A stretch of 64,000 nucleotides of DNA from Cyclobacteriaceae bacterium (GTDB lineage: Bacteria; Bacteroidota; Bacteroidia; Cytophagales; Cyclobacteriaceae), in contig JANQOR010000035.1 of assembly GCA_028285685.1 (NCBI GenBank), forward strand, positions 124,001 to 188,000, written 5' to 3'. Positions within the stretch are counted from its first letter, which is position 1, and every line of letters starts with the position of its first letter. Below the pieces are notes generated by a model, which saw only the letters and a program-made list of their open reading frames with translations, did no database searches and had not been told where the DNA came from. Positions 18,396 through 26,824 of this stretch are shown here, piece after piece. A program made the translations under genes and the position numbers.

Positions 18396-20024
18396 CTAGT
18401 TATTCGCTAACTGATTCGCCTCATTCATAAGACTGATGGCTTTAAGAAATACTTCGTCTTGCTCATTGAAAATTGGATAAAAGCCGTCATTGTCCCAGAT
18501 GCCTCGGGCTATATAGGCTTTTGTAAGCAGTCTGATGAGCCCTTTGGATTTGTTAAAATCACCTTCATCGAAGGGAAGATCATTGCTTTCTGCACTTGAT
18601 ATCAGGCTTTGGATAATGTCATCGGTGACGACAAAGGACTTTCTAAACTCTTTCAGTCCCATTTTTTCAAGATTCTCTTGATTTTCCTCAGCGTATTTGA
18701 TCGTAAACTCTTGCATAGAGTTTGTGCTAAAGAGACGATTTAGGTAGGCACTGTTTTCTGAGGTGTCAAGTGGAACGAAAAAGTCCGGCGTTATACCTCC
18801 CCCGCCGTAGACAGTTCTGCCCTTTGACGTTTTGAAAATCAAACTATCACTCACTTTGATGCTATCTGACGTGTAAAGCTCACCATTCGTAAAGCGGTTG
18901 TAAGCTTCCAAATAGTAATCTTCTAGCTTGCCTTCATATGATTTCTGAATGCTTCTGCCACTTGGTGTATAGTACCTGGAAATAGTTAGTCGGAGTTGAG
19001 ATCCGTCATTCAGATTTATCGGTAGCTGTACCAAGCCTTTTCCAAAAGATCGTCTTCCAACAATAAGCCCTCTATCATGATCCTGAATCGCACCAGCAAC
19101 GATTTCGGATGCAGAGGCAGACCCCTCGTCCATCATTACTACGATGGTTCCTTCCTCAAAATCTCCATCTTCTCCCGAATAGTGCTGTTCGGTGTATCGT
19201 TTTTCCTTCCCATCTGTGTAGACAATCATTTTTTCTCCAGCTAACACCTCATCTACCATTTGAACCGCTCTTTGCAGATATCCGCCAGGATTACCGGTTA
19301 GATCCAGAACCATCTTGGTCATTCCTTGATCCTTGAGTTTTAGCAGTGCCTCTTTGAACTCGAGAAAAGTAGAATTTGCGAATCGACTTACTTTGATATA
19401 ACCAATTTCGTCATCCACCATGTAGGAAACATCGACTGAAAACTGAGGAATCACATCTCTCTCTATGTTGAAATCTATGAGATCTCGTTCGCCCTTTCTT
19501 AGAATGGAAACTATCACCTTCGATCCCTTCTCACCCCGTAGCAGGTCAATTACTTTGCGATTTGTCATATCGACTCCAGCAACGTTTTCTCCATCGACTT
19601 TTACAATCTTATCACCGGTTCTTATTCCAAGTTTTTCAGATGGTCCGCCGCTCAGCGGAGTAACGACGAAAATGGTATCCTTGAAAATATTGAATTCAAT
19701 TCCGATTCCTTCGTAATTTCCTTCAAGTTGCGACTGAACCAGATCAAGCTCTCTTGGGGGAATGTAAACTGAGTGCGGGTCCAGATCTTTGAGCACATTA
19801 GAAATAGCACCTTCAACCAGCTCATCCGTATCAACTGGATCAACATAGTCGTTTTCAATGTATGCAAGAATCTGTCGAAATTTCTGAAGATTTTTCACCA
19901 ACCCCTGAGCTGTGGAAGATGTTGAGTCTGCCATATTGGCTCCCAGCAGTATACCGACGCTGATAGCGATCGCAATGTATATGGGGAGTCGGATGGCTTG
20001 CTTCGAATTCTTATGTGTACTCAC
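18396..20024 (-). CDS. S41-family C-terminal processing protease
   Basis: The 542-residue protein has an N-terminal signal anchor (about residues 12-30), a PDZ domain (about 85-180, with GIGIEFNIFKDTIFVVTPLSGGPSEKLGIRTGDKIVKVDG), and the S41 catalytic core with Ser in MMDEGSASASEIVAGAIQDHDRG and Lys in RRSFGKGLVQLP. It should act in the periplasm on C-terminal tails of exported proteins. The C-terminal about 150 residues after TPDFFVPLD are helical and specific to the Bacteroidota form. A good promoter (TTG-N21-TATTTTTG) lies just upstream, divergent from the RIC-like gene. Confidence 0.92.
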   Translation of the reverse strand: MSTHKNSKQAIRLPIYIAIAISVGILLGANMADSTSSTAQGLVKNLQKFRQILAYIENDYVDPVDTDELVEGAISNVLKDLDPHSVYIPPRELDLVQSQLEGNYEGIGIEFNIFKDTIFVVTPLSGGPSEKLGIRTGDKIVKVDGENVAGVDMTNRKVIDLLRGEKGSKVIVSILRKGERDLIDFNIERDVIPQFSVDVSYMVDDEIGYIKVSRFANSTFLEFKEALLKLKDQGMTKMVLDLTGNPGGYLQRAVQMVDEVLAGEKMIVYTDGKEKRYTEQHYSGEDGDFEEGTIVVMMDEGSASASEIVAGAIQDHDRGLIVGRRSFGKGLVQLPINLNDGSQLRLTISRYYTPSGRSIQKSYEGKLEDYYLEAYNRFTNGELYTSDSIKVSDSLIFKTSKGRTVYGGGGITPDFFVPLDTSENSAYLNRLFSTNSMQEFTIKYAEENQENLEKMGLKEFRKSFVVTDDIIQSLISSAESNDLPFDEGDFNKSKGLIRLLTKAYIARGIWDNDGFYPIFNEQDEVFLKAISLMNEANQLANN

Positions 20025-20041
20025 TGTCTAAAAAATTTTAT

Positions 20042-20073
20042 CAAAAATAGTGTATTGCTTTAGAACGCTTCAA
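20042..20073 (-). promoter_or_regulatory. Promoter of the S41 protease gene
   Basis: On the minus strand TTG (20073-20071), a 21-nt spacer and TATTTTTG (20049-20042) match the Bacteroidota consensus. The box ends 18 nt before the ATG at 20024. Confidence 0.65.
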
Positions 20074-20084
20074 CGAGAAAACAG

Positions 20085-20115
20085 TTGGAGCCTAGCTCGT
20101 TTGCTGCTATTTTTG
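20085..20115 (+). promoter_or_regulatory. Promoter of the RIC-like/ruvX/def operon
   Basis: TTG (20085-20087), a 20-nt spacer and TATTTTTG (20108-20115) match the Bacteroidota consensus. The ATG at 20120 follows almost at once, so the message would have a very short or no leader. Confidence 0.6.
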
Positions 20116-20119
20116 GTCG

Positions 20120-20833
20120 ATGGTTTTCGAGAAGACAATCGCAGAAATAGTTGATGAGAATTATGTCTACGCAAGGGCTCTGCATTATTTGGGTATCTCT
20201 TTTTTTGAAAACCCAAATGTTGCTCTGAGTCAGATATGCCTCGAGAGAAATCTTGATCGCGAAAAGGTGATTAAGAGCTTTTATTTGTTTGATAGCTGTA
20301 CACGACCTTCCTTCGATGAGTTAAGATCCTTTCCTATCGATTTATTGATCGAATACCTCAAGCATTCGCACCACTTGTTTATTAAAGATAAATTGCCGTT
20401 CATTATTCATTTGGCGAAAAACTGCGAAGGTCAGCAAGGGCTTCAAAAACTGTTGCCGGAATTTGTGGAAGACTTTATACGGCATATCTTCGAGGAGGAA
20501 GACTCAGTATTTGGATATGTCAGTGTTCTGGATAAATCAGCGAAGGGTTCCTTAGCAAATCCTATTTCTCACCTCATACTTTTCGAAGATTTCTCACTTT
20601 CTCATGAATTCGAACATCACCGGGAAGATGACGAAATGAGCGCCATTAGATCTCTCGTGGAATCCATTGAGCCTAGATCCTTGAAGGAGAAGGTATTAGT
20701 ACAGGAGGTGAAAGCCTTTGACCGTGAAATGCTTTACCACGCAGAGATCGAAAACAAGATATTTTTCCCGAAAGCTCTCAGTCTGGAGGAGGAAGTTCGT
20801 TCTACACTTCACAAAACGAGCGCGCTCAATTAA
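20120..20833 (+). CDS. RIC/ScdA-like hemerythrin-domain protein
   Basis: The 237-residue protein resembles the iron-sulfur-repair/NO-response proteins YtfE and ScdA. The N-terminal part (TIAEIVDENYVYARALHYLGISFF) is like ScdA_N but lacks the usual CCGG motif. The rest has hemerythrin-type ligands spaced through four helices: HSHHLF, DFIRHIFEEED, SHEFEHHREDDEM and YHAEIENKIFFPKAL. It probably binds a di-iron centre in the cytosol. It is the first gene of an operon; its TAA overlaps the ruvX ATG by one base. Without the Cys motif, a role other than NO repair is possible. Confidence 0.75.
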   Translation: MVFEKTIAEIVDENYVYARALHYLGISFFENPNVALSQICLERNLDREKVIKSFYLFDSCTRPSFDELRSFPIDLLIEYLKHSHHLFIKDKLPFIIHLAKNCEGQQGLQKLLPEFVEDFIRHIFEEEDSVFGYVSVLDKSAKGSLANPISHLILFEDFSLSHEFEHHREDDEMSAIRSLVESIEPRSLKEKVLVQEVKAFDREMLYHAEIENKIFFPKALSLEEEVRSTLHKTSALN

Positions 20834-21246
20834 TGAGTCGAGTTCTTGCTATTGACTATGGCGCAAAGCGGACAGGTCTTGCCGTTACAGATCCACTCGG
20901 GATTATAGCCACGCCACTAGACTATCTTTCTACTCATGACTTGGAAGGTTTTTTGAAAGACTATTTCAGTAAGGAAGATGTTGAAAAGGTTGTTGTAGGC
21001 ATGCCGAAAAAACTTGACGGTACGGATACAAATGCGACGACCTTAGTTCAAGAATTTGTAAATCGTTTCAAAAAAGTGTTTCCTGCCAAGGAACTAATTT
21101 TACATGATGAACGCTTCACTTCCAAGATGGCTCTGGATGCGATGATTGAAGGAGGTACAAAAAGAAGCGACAGGCGTAAGAAAGGTAATATTGACAAGAT
21201 AAGCGCTACTATTATACTGCAATCATACTTAGAAAGTAATTTATGA
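20833..21246 (+). CDS. ruvX: RuvX/YqgF Holliday-junction resolvase-like nuclease
   Basis: The 137-residue RNase H-fold protein opens with RVLAIDYGAKRTGLAVTDPLG and continues with VVVGMPKKLDGTDTN and the ILHDERFTSKMA motif, with an acidic residue each in the catalytic positions. The family processes 16S rRNA 5' ends (YqgF) and resembles Holliday-junction resolvases. Its ATG overlaps the upstream stop (TAATG), and its TGA overlaps the def start (ATGA), so translation is coupled on both sides. Confidence 0.93.
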   Translation: MSRVLAIDYGAKRTGLAVTDPLGIIATPLDYLSTHDLEGFLKDYFSKEDVEKVVVGMPKKLDGTDTNATTLVQEFVNRFKKVFPAKELILHDERFTSKMALDAMIEGGTKRSDRRKKGNIDKISATIILQSYLESNL

Positions 21247-21791
21247 TTTTCCCAATTGTTTTGTACGGAGATCCGATCCTCAAAAAGAAGGCCGCCGAGG
21301 TTGCGCATGGTGACGAATCTGTTGTGGAGTTTGTAGAAAATCTGTTTGAAACCATGGAAGCTGCTCAGGGAGTAGGGCTGGCATCTCCACAGGTTGGACA
21401 ATCTCTACGAATTTTCATTGTCGATAGTACTCCGATGGAGGAGGAAGGAGAAGAAGGTTTGAGGCAAGCATTCATCAATCCGGTCATGTTGGATGAGGAC
21501 GGAGACCCATGGTCATTTGAAGAGGGTTGCCTGAGCATACCTGGTATTCGCGAGGATGTAGAAAGAAAACCAAGAATCCGCATCAAGTATTTTGATGAAC
21601 AGTGGGTCGAGTACGAAAAAGAATTTGATGGGTTGCAGGCACGTATCATCCAACACGAATATGATCACATAGAAGGAGTCCTATTTACCGACTATGTTTC
21701 TTCCTTTAAGAAAAGACTGCTGAAAGGGAAATTGGCCAAAATTAGTAAGGGAGAAACGGACGCAGAATACCGAGTAAAAATCCCAAAGTAG
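21243..21791 (+). CDS. def: Peptide deformylase
   Basis: The 182-residue metalloenzyme removes the formyl group from nascent proteins. All three motifs are intact: GVGLASPQVG (residues about 41-50), EGCLSIPG with metal ligand Cys96, and QHEYDHIEGVLF with His138, catalytic Glu139 and His142. The ATG overlaps the ruvX stop by four bases. The stop TAG shares a base with the GTG start of the nitrilase-family gene. Confidence 0.97.
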   Translation: MIFPIVLYGDPILKKKAAEVAHGDESVVEFVENLFETMEAAQGVGLASPQVGQSLRIFIVDSTPMEEEGEEGLRQAFINPVMLDEDGDPWSFEEGCLSIPGIREDVERKPRIRIKYFDEQWVEYEKEFDGLQARIIQHEYDHIEGVLFTDYVSSFKKRLLKGKLAKISKGETDAEYRVKIPK

Positions 21792-22576
21792 TGGAAGATT
21801 TAACTGTTTCATTAATCCAGACAGACCTTCACTGGGAAGAAAGGGACGCAAATCTGGCAATGTTCGAAGAAAAGATCTGGAATCTGGAGGAGACGGATCT
21901 AATAGTACTTCCTGAAATGTTTACGACCGGTTTTTCCATGAATTCCGAGAAGCTTGCAGAACCTGCGGGTGGCAAGACATTCAAATGGATGCGTCAAATG
22001 GCAAAACAAAAAAGATGCTCTATTACCGGAAGTTATATCGTGAAAGAGAACTCTGATTATTTCAACCGGCTCTATTTTGTTTATCCGGATGGGACTTCTG
22101 CTTACTATGACAAGAAACATCTGTTTGCTCTAGCCGGAGAAGACAAGAGTTACACAGCTGGACAGGAAAAACTGATTGTTGAATACGGAGGTTGGAAAAT
22201 TTGCCCTCTTATTTGTTATGACCTTAGATTTCCTGCCTGGGCGAGGTCTCAACGATCACAAACGAATCTCTATCAGTACGATCTTCTTCTGTTCGTGGCA
22301 AACTGGCCATCTCCCAGGGTTGAGGCTTGGGATTCCCTTCTGAAAGCGCGAGCTATTGAGAACATTAGTTATTGTGCCGGCGTGAATCGAGTCGGTGAAG
22401 ACGGAGCCTCTAAGGATTATACTGGTCATTCTGGGATCTACGCTTACAGCGGCGAGAAGCTGACCTTTTCAACCAGTGAAGAGATTTTAACTGTTAGACT
22501 TTCAGGTTCTGATCTACAGAATTTCCGAGCGAAATTCCCATTTCAGGAAGATTCAGATGTCTATTCGTTAGCCTGA
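21791..22576 (+). CDS. Nitrilase-superfamily omega-amidase, YafV/Nit2-like
   Basis: The 261-residue enzyme starts with GTG directly overlapping the def stop. The catalytic triad of the superfamily is present: Glu in LIVLPEMFTTGFSMN, Lys in YYDKKHLF, and Cys in WKICPLICYDLRFPAW. The closest type is YafV/Nit2, which hydrolyses 2-oxoglutaramate or 2-oxosuccinamate as a metabolite-repair step after glutamine transamination. It is the last tightly coupled gene of the RIC-like/ruvX/def operon. Confidence 0.88.
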   Translation: MEDLTVSLIQTDLHWEERDANLAMFEEKIWNLEETDLIVLPEMFTTGFSMNSEKLAEPAGGKTFKWMRQMAKQKRCSITGSYIVKENSDYFNRLYFVYPDGTSAYYDKKHLFALAGEDKSYTAGQEKLIVEYGGWKICPLICYDLRFPAWARSQRSQTNLYQYDLLLFVANWPSPRVEAWDSLLKARAIENISYCAGVNRVGEDGASKDYTGHSGIYAYSGEKLTFSTSEEILTVRLSGSDLQNFRAKFPFQEDSDVYSLA

Positions 22577-22658
22577 CTGACGTCTTGCACAGGACGCAAA
22601 CTGTGGATTTAGACTATTTGCAAGCATAATCTTGCAAAGGAGGTCTTTATTTGCGGAG

Positions 22659-23189
22659 ATGAAATTGTTGATTTTTTTCCTTTCTTGCCTGTTTTGCATT
22701 GGAGCAAATTCCCAATCTTTAGCGGAGGTGAGGGAGAATTTTCATCAAGCGGTTTTGGATCCCGAGCAATCCCAAGCTTTCCATGATTTTTTAGAAGGTG
22801 CTAGCCTTAACACACCCACGCTGAAAGCTTACAAAGCGACATCAGAAGCGATGCTCGCACGCGCTGTGTGGAACCCATTCACCAAACTAGCCCAGGTTAT
22901 GAAGTACGCGGACCTTATGGAAGTAGCGGTGGAAGAAGATTCGGAGAATATTGAGGTTCGATTCCTGAGATTGGCAATAGAGTATAATCTTCCGCGATTT
23001 TTGGGGATGAGTAAACATCTGGATGAGGATCATGATATGATTGTGGAAAACTTAAGTTCAGTTGAAACGATGCATGTTGATCCGAACTTCTGCCATTACA
23101 TTATTTATTTTTTACGCGATACTATGCTTTGTAGCGAGGAGGAGATTGTCAGGATGGAGTCGGCACTACGAGAGGTAGAGGAGGAGTGA
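22659..23189 (+). CDS. Exported helical protein, unknown
   Basis: About 177 residues with a signal peptide (KLLIFFLSCLFCIGANSQS). The frame is open from a TTG at 22632, but the ATG at 22659 puts the signal peptide at the very start and has a strong AGGAGG at 22638-22643. The mature part is all-alpha with a YKATSEAMLARAVWNPFTKL region and an acidic tail. It looks like the periplasmic helical proteins often seen in this phylum. I cannot assign a function. It follows the nitrilase gene after 82 nt and may belong to the same operon. Confidence 0.7.
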   Translation: MKLLIFFLSCLFCIGANSQSLAEVRENFHQAVLDPEQSQAFHDFLEGASLNTPTLKAYKATSEAMLARAVWNPFTKLAQVMKYADLMEVAVEEDSENIEVRFLRLAIEYNLPRFLGMSKHLDEDHDMIVENLSSVETMHVDPNFCHYIIYFLRDTMLCSEEEIVRMESALREVEEE

Positions 23190-23313
23190 CTTCCCGAAAT
23201 ACTGGTTCAAGACTCAACCGCCAGATTTTAGCTAAATACGAACACAGGTAAAAGGCACAGCGAACCTGTCCTACAGACCGCTGCACCTATAGTCTACTTA
23301 TGCAGGTTGGTCA

Positions 23314-24099
23314 TCAATTTCCATCTGGGTCAATCAAAAAAGGAGCCTCACCATCTGTAATGATAACTCTGGAGCCGGGAGATTTTGCCAGTTCCTTAAA
23401 GGCCTCAATACTTTGCCACTGGATGATCTGAGGATTGATTCCTTCCTGCAGAATTTTCTGAGCATCTCGTATACCTTCTGCTTCGACTTTTCGCCGTTGT
23501 GCTTCCATTCGTTCACGTTGCAATACAAACTCCATACGTTGAGCCTCCTGCTCAGCTTCCAGCTTGTCTTCTACAGCTAACGCCAATCCAGAAGGGAGCT
23601 GAATGGTCTTCAGAAGCACAGCTTCTATCTCAAATCCCCTTGATGAAAGCAAGCTTTGCATTCGACCTCTTATTTCTTCCTCTATTTCAGCTCGTTTTGA
23701 AGTATGCATGTCCTTAGCGAAGAACCTCGAACAAACATCTGCCGAAGCTGATCGGAAAACACTTCTGATTACGACCTGTTCATAGTTCGTACCGATGTTC
23801 TCGACGATGTCAGCTGCGTTTTCAGGTTTTATGTGATAAAGAATCGAAATGACTGACTGCACATTTAACCCTTCCTTTGATGGTAGTTTACTTTGGATTT
23901 CCACATTGAGCGTTCGTATGGGTAGCTTGATAATGGTCGTTGTAATTGGATTGAACATACTCGCTCCTGGTCCAATTGTGTTCGGGTCTAATTTGCCCAT
24001 CTTGCGTTTCACACCTACTTCTCCTTGACGCACAACGGCGCATGAAGAAATCAGTAAAGTTATTGTTAAAGCCATTAGGCTGTATCTTAAGTTTTTCAT
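23314..24099 (-). CDS. SPFH/prohibitin-family lipoprotein
   Basis: The 261-residue product has a lipoprotein signal (LTITLLISSC, Cys at residue 20) followed by an SPFH/Band 7 domain: GEVGVKRKMGKLDPNTIGPGASMFNP, TLNVEIQSKLPSKEGLNVQSVISILYHI, IVENIGTNYEQVVIRSVFRSASADV. A charged coiled-coil (AVEDKLEAEQEAQRMEFVLQRERMEAQRRKVEAEGIRDAQKI) follows. Such proteins make oligomeric membrane scaffolds. A lipid anchor instead of the usual N-terminal helix places it in the periplasm, likely on the outer membrane. It stands alone. Confidence 0.88.
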   Translation of the reverse strand: MKNLRYSLMALTITLLISSCAVVRQGEVGVKRKMGKLDPNTIGPGASMFNPITTTIIKLPIRTLNVEIQSKLPSKEGLNVQSVISILYHIKPENAADIVENIGTNYEQVVIRSVFRSASADVCSRFFAKDMHTSKRAEIEEEIRGRMQSLLSSRGFEIEAVLLKTIQLPSGLALAVEDKLEAEQEAQRMEFVLQRERMEAQRRKVEAEGIRDAQKILQEGINPQIIQWQSIEAFKELAKSPGSRVIITDGEAPFLIDPDGN

Positions 24100-24132
24100 T
24101 TTTACTCAATATTTAGATTAGAAAAAAGTATA

Positions 24133-24531
24133 TCAGGTTGTTTGACGACTAGGTCTGATGCTAAATAGTTGATCGAGGTAGGAAGTGGTATAGATGTAGT
24201 TTACGTTGAAGTCCCCAAGAACCTTCGTTTCAAAAAAAAAGATTTTGAACTTTTTGGGGACGCTAGGACCAATCTGAGATGTTTTTTTTGGCTGCTTGAC
24301 CGGCGACTGCTTGGTTGTATTTGATTGGTAACTTCGATGAAGTGCTTCCTCGGAGTTTTCCGTTTTCTCAGTTTTTTCTGCACTTTCTTCAACACAAACG
24401 AAGCTGCCGGCATATATAAATGCCATGAGTAGAATCCCTTGCGCTAGTTTGGAAAGAAGTGACTTAAGCAATATGGTTGATGTTTTAGGTGATTTGGTAG
24501 CAATAACCAGGCCGAAAGAGATGATCCACAA
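24133..24531 (-). CDS. Putative membrane-anchored small protein
   Basis: A 132-residue frame with a hydrophobic segment (LAQGILLMAFIYAGSFVCVEE, about residues 30-50) followed by a Glu/Lys/Ser-rich linker and a short C-terminal part. The base composition fits a gene, but I do not recognise the family. The start could be Met36 rather than Met1. It lies 34 nt upstream of the SPFH lipoprotein gene on the same strand. It could be spurious. Confidence 0.4.
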   Translation of the reverse strand: MWIISFGLVIATKSPKTSTILLKSLLSKLAQGILLMAFIYAGSFVCVEESAEKTEKTENSEEALHRSYQSNTTKQSPVKQPKKTSQIGPSVPKKFKIFFFETKVLGDFNVNYIYTTSYLDQLFSIRPSRQTT

Positions 24532-24676
24532 TTCTAGGGGTCTTTTAGTAAGAATTAGTCATTCAAGTTGAAGGCCATAAAGACAGAAACTCGGTTGACT
24601 AAAAGACTTGTTATTGTGCGATAGTGATGCTTGTTAAACTAGGTTTGAATGAAGGTGTTGGCCATCTCTTAAATGA

Positions 24677-24711
24677 AAAAACCCCAAATACTTAATGTAA
24701 TTGGGGTTTTA
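24677..24711 (-). terminator. Former terminator of tRNA-Ser, now left of the element
   Basis: Stem arms at 24679-24688 and 24702-24711 (AAAACCCCAA/TTGGGGTTTT) with a 13-nt loop, followed on the minus strand by T residues. It directly abuts the left copy of the 29-bp repeat. Before insertion it would have sat next to the 3' end of tRNA-Ser. Confidence 0.8.
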
Positions 24712-24736
24712 TGCAGAGGCGGAGGGATTCGAACCT
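24708..24736. repeat. Left attachment site, copy of the tRNA-Ser 3' end
   Basis: A 29-bp sequence from TTTTATGCAGAGG to GATTCGAACC is identical to 28885-28913. It contains the 3' acceptor strand and part of the T-arm of tRNA-Ser. The homology ends sharply after GAACC. This is the attL-type junction of the integrated element. Confidence 0.92.
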
Positions 24737-24830
24737 AGTACTCCGCAGATATCTCAACATACCTTATTTTGAACCTACGTTAATGTTTTTGATTTCCTGA
24801 AGTTTGTGGAAATATGCCAAAATGCTTAAA

Positions 24831-24851
24831 TGTTTGTACCTGGGTTGGTAC
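24831..24851 (+). repeat. Element-end repeat, left copy
   Basis: A 21-bp sequence that matches 28825-28845 at 20 of 21 positions in the same orientation. Each copy contains the inverted repeat GTACC-N6-GGTAC. It lies about 95 bp inside the left attachment site and just ahead of the integrase gene. It may be an arm-type integrase or regulator site. Confidence 0.65.
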
Positions 24852-24878
24852 CTTTACTATGGAATGTAAGTTCAGCAT

Positions 24879-25070
24879 TTGTTTCTGATTTATACTTTTT
24901 TTGGAACTGGTAGTTTGGTTGCTGGAGTGCTCTTAAAGGGGTTTAGCAATCGACAAAAATCAATCGGTGGAAAAGCGGAGATTGTCAAAGCGACTATGAC
25001 GATCTCTTATGTACTTGTAATTGTTGGCATCATACTAATTGCTTCTGCACTAATTCAAATTTGGAAATAG
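24879..25070 (+). CDS. Possible small membrane protein upstream of integrase
   Basis: A 63-residue frame starting at TTG with two hydrophobic stretches (about residues 1-20 and 40-60, SYVLVIVGIILIASALIQIWK). It ends 4 nt before the integrase ATG. No family is recognised and the start codon is weak, so it may not be expressed. Confidence 0.35.
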   Translation: MFLIYTFFGTGSLVAGVLLKGFSNRQKSIGGKAEIVKATMTISYVLVIVGIILIASALIQIWK

Positions 25071-25074
25071 CATT

Positions 25075-26310
25075 ATGGCCAAAATATCATTATCTCTTAA
25101 AACTCCAAATGCAAAGACCTCACAGGTTTGGGCGACTCTTTCGGATGGACGGAGTGTTAATTTCAAGTTGTTTCCTGGAATTACTATCAACCCGAAACAC
25201 TGGAGTAAGACCTACAAGAAAGTCCTATCTGCCAATCCGCAAGCAGTCGTGCATAATCAAAGACTGGAGGATTTTACTAATGCGGCTCTCAGTGTTTACA
25301 ATGAAGCGGTAAAAGAGGGAGTTCAGCCAGATGCGAAATATATCCGTGACAAAATGAAACCAGAAGTTCCTCGGAAGTCTCTGAGTTTTTGGGAATTATG
25401 GAAAGTGTTTCTTGACTCTAAAAAAGGTCAATTCAAATCGCATAGTTTTACGAAGTTCGGATCGCTGAAGGGTCATCTCGAGAAATTTGAGTCAGTCCAA
25501 AGGATTAAGCTTGATATCAACAAAATCACACAAGAGCTTCTAGAGGATTTTCAAACCTTTTTGTACAACGAAAGAAACCTGAATACTCAAAGTTCAAGTA
25601 AGTACATTGGTGTTTTCAAAATCTTTATTAACTGGTGTGTCAAGAGGAGATACACGGAAAATGTGGATTGGAGGTACTTCACCCCAATTAGGCAACCTGA
25701 CACCCTTAAGGTGATTATCACTGAAGAAGAATTAGAGGCTATCAGAAAGCTTGATTTACCTGGAAAGGACTATCTGGCCAATGTCCGAGAATTATTCATT
25801 TTATCATGCTTAATTGGCCTCAGATATAGTGATTATAGTTGTATTAACAAAGGCCATTTGAAAACAGATCCAGGAGGAAATCCAATACTCCAGAAACGGC
25901 AACAAAAAACAGAAGATATAATAGAAATACCACTGACGCCGGAAGCTCATTCTATAGTTGTGAAACTTTTGGACGGTAAAGTTCACAGCATATCCAATCA
26001 GAAGATGAATAGCTATGTTAAGGAGTTATGTGAGTTAGCCAATATCAATGAACCTTTTGAAAAAGCAACCTACAAAGGCAGAGATAAATCCGTTAAGGAA
26101 GTGCGAAAGTTTGAACTTATTTCTACTCATACCGGGCGAAGAACTTTTGCAACCAACCTCCTCAACAAGGGTGTGCCAGCCGAAATTGTTATGAAGTTCA
26201 CAGGTCATCGTGACTACAAGAGTTTTGCGAAGTACGTGGACATTCCCAACAGGACTGAAATGGAAATCGTTAGGAACGCGCTACTTTCTTCTACACTTAA
26301 GATTGCCTAA
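25075..26310 (+). CDS. Tyrosine recombinase/integrase (Bacteroidota type)
   Basis: The 411-residue protein has an N-terminal arm-binding region, a SAM-like core-binding domain (about residues 95-200, SFWELWKVFLDSKK onward) and a C-terminal catalytic domain. Catalytic residues are visible: Arg in LIGLRYSDYS, His-x-x-Arg in STHTGRRTFATNL, His in MKFTGHRDYKSF, and Tyr in AKYVDIP. It should cut and rejoin DNA at the tRNA-Ser attachment site. The gene lies next to the left junction and reads into the element. Confidence 0.94.
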   Translation: MAKISLSLKTPNAKTSQVWATLSDGRSVNFKLFPGITINPKHWSKTYKKVLSANPQAVVHNQRLEDFTNAALSVYNEAVKEGVQPDAKYIRDKMKPEVPRKSLSFWELWKVFLDSKKGQFKSHSFTKFGSLKGHLEKFESVQRIKLDINKITQELLEDFQTFLYNERNLNTQSSSKYIGVFKIFINWCVKRRYTENVDWRYFTPIRQPDTLKVIITEEELEAIRKLDLPGKDYLANVRELFILSCLIGLRYSDYSCINKGHLKTDPGGNPILQKRQQKTEDIIEIPLTPEAHSIVVKLLDGKVHSISNQKMNSYVKELCELANINEPFEKATYKGRDKSVKEVRKFELISTHTGRRTFATNLLNKGVPAEIVMKFTGHRDYKSFAKYVDIPNRTEMEIVRNALLSSTLKIA

Positions 26311-26401
26311 TTGTGCATGACTATTTGACAAAACACAAGTATTTCATGAATTACAGAAGTACGTCTTGATAGATCTGGGTATAAAGAAAATCTAATCCTA
26401 A

Positions 26402-26824
26402 CTTCAACCATACAGACACAATCAAATGTATGGTTTTGGGGAGTCTAATGAAGTAATATTCATCGATGGAACAATTGATAATGAAATTGTTATTGGTTAT
26501 GGAGATGAGCATGATCAGATATATAAGGATATTGAAAACTTATTCGTTGATGAGTATTTAGAGTATACGAAATCGCCTTTCTACAGTATAGATCCTAGAT
26601 AAGGATTATTGGATGAATTTTTGAGAAAATCCGATTACGAGGTGAATATAATCGGTCACTCGTGCGGGCTGTCTGATCGTACTTTAAGAGACATTTTCTC
26701 AAGGCCTAGGTTTAAAAAGATCAGGTTGTTTCCGTTCGGTGATGATTGGGGAAAAGCTGAAAAGAACTTTCTAAGAGTGTTCAGGTCTTTGTCCAGGCAC
26801 TTTGATAATAAAACTGATACTTAG
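26402..26824 (+). pseudogene. AbiH-like abortive-infection protein remnant
   Basis: One continuous frame encodes a 58-residue piece from the ATG at 26426 (YGFGESNEVIFIDGTIDNEIVIGYGDE in part), a TAA at 26600-26602, and then in the same frame LLDEFLRKSDYEVNIIGHSCGLSDRTLRDIF and a tail ending SRHFDNKTDT. The phrases IDG...IGYGDE and IIGHSCGLSDRT match the C-terminal part of Bacteroidota AbiH-family proteins as I remember them. The N-terminal two thirds are absent, and a stop at 26399 closes the frame upstream. It is a decayed anti-phage gene. Confidence 0.65.

Noticed and set aside
26600-26602. Programmed readthrough of the TAA in the AbiH-like frame
   Set aside because: The gene has also lost its N-terminal two thirds and the upstream frame is closed, so decay explains it better than a recoded stop.
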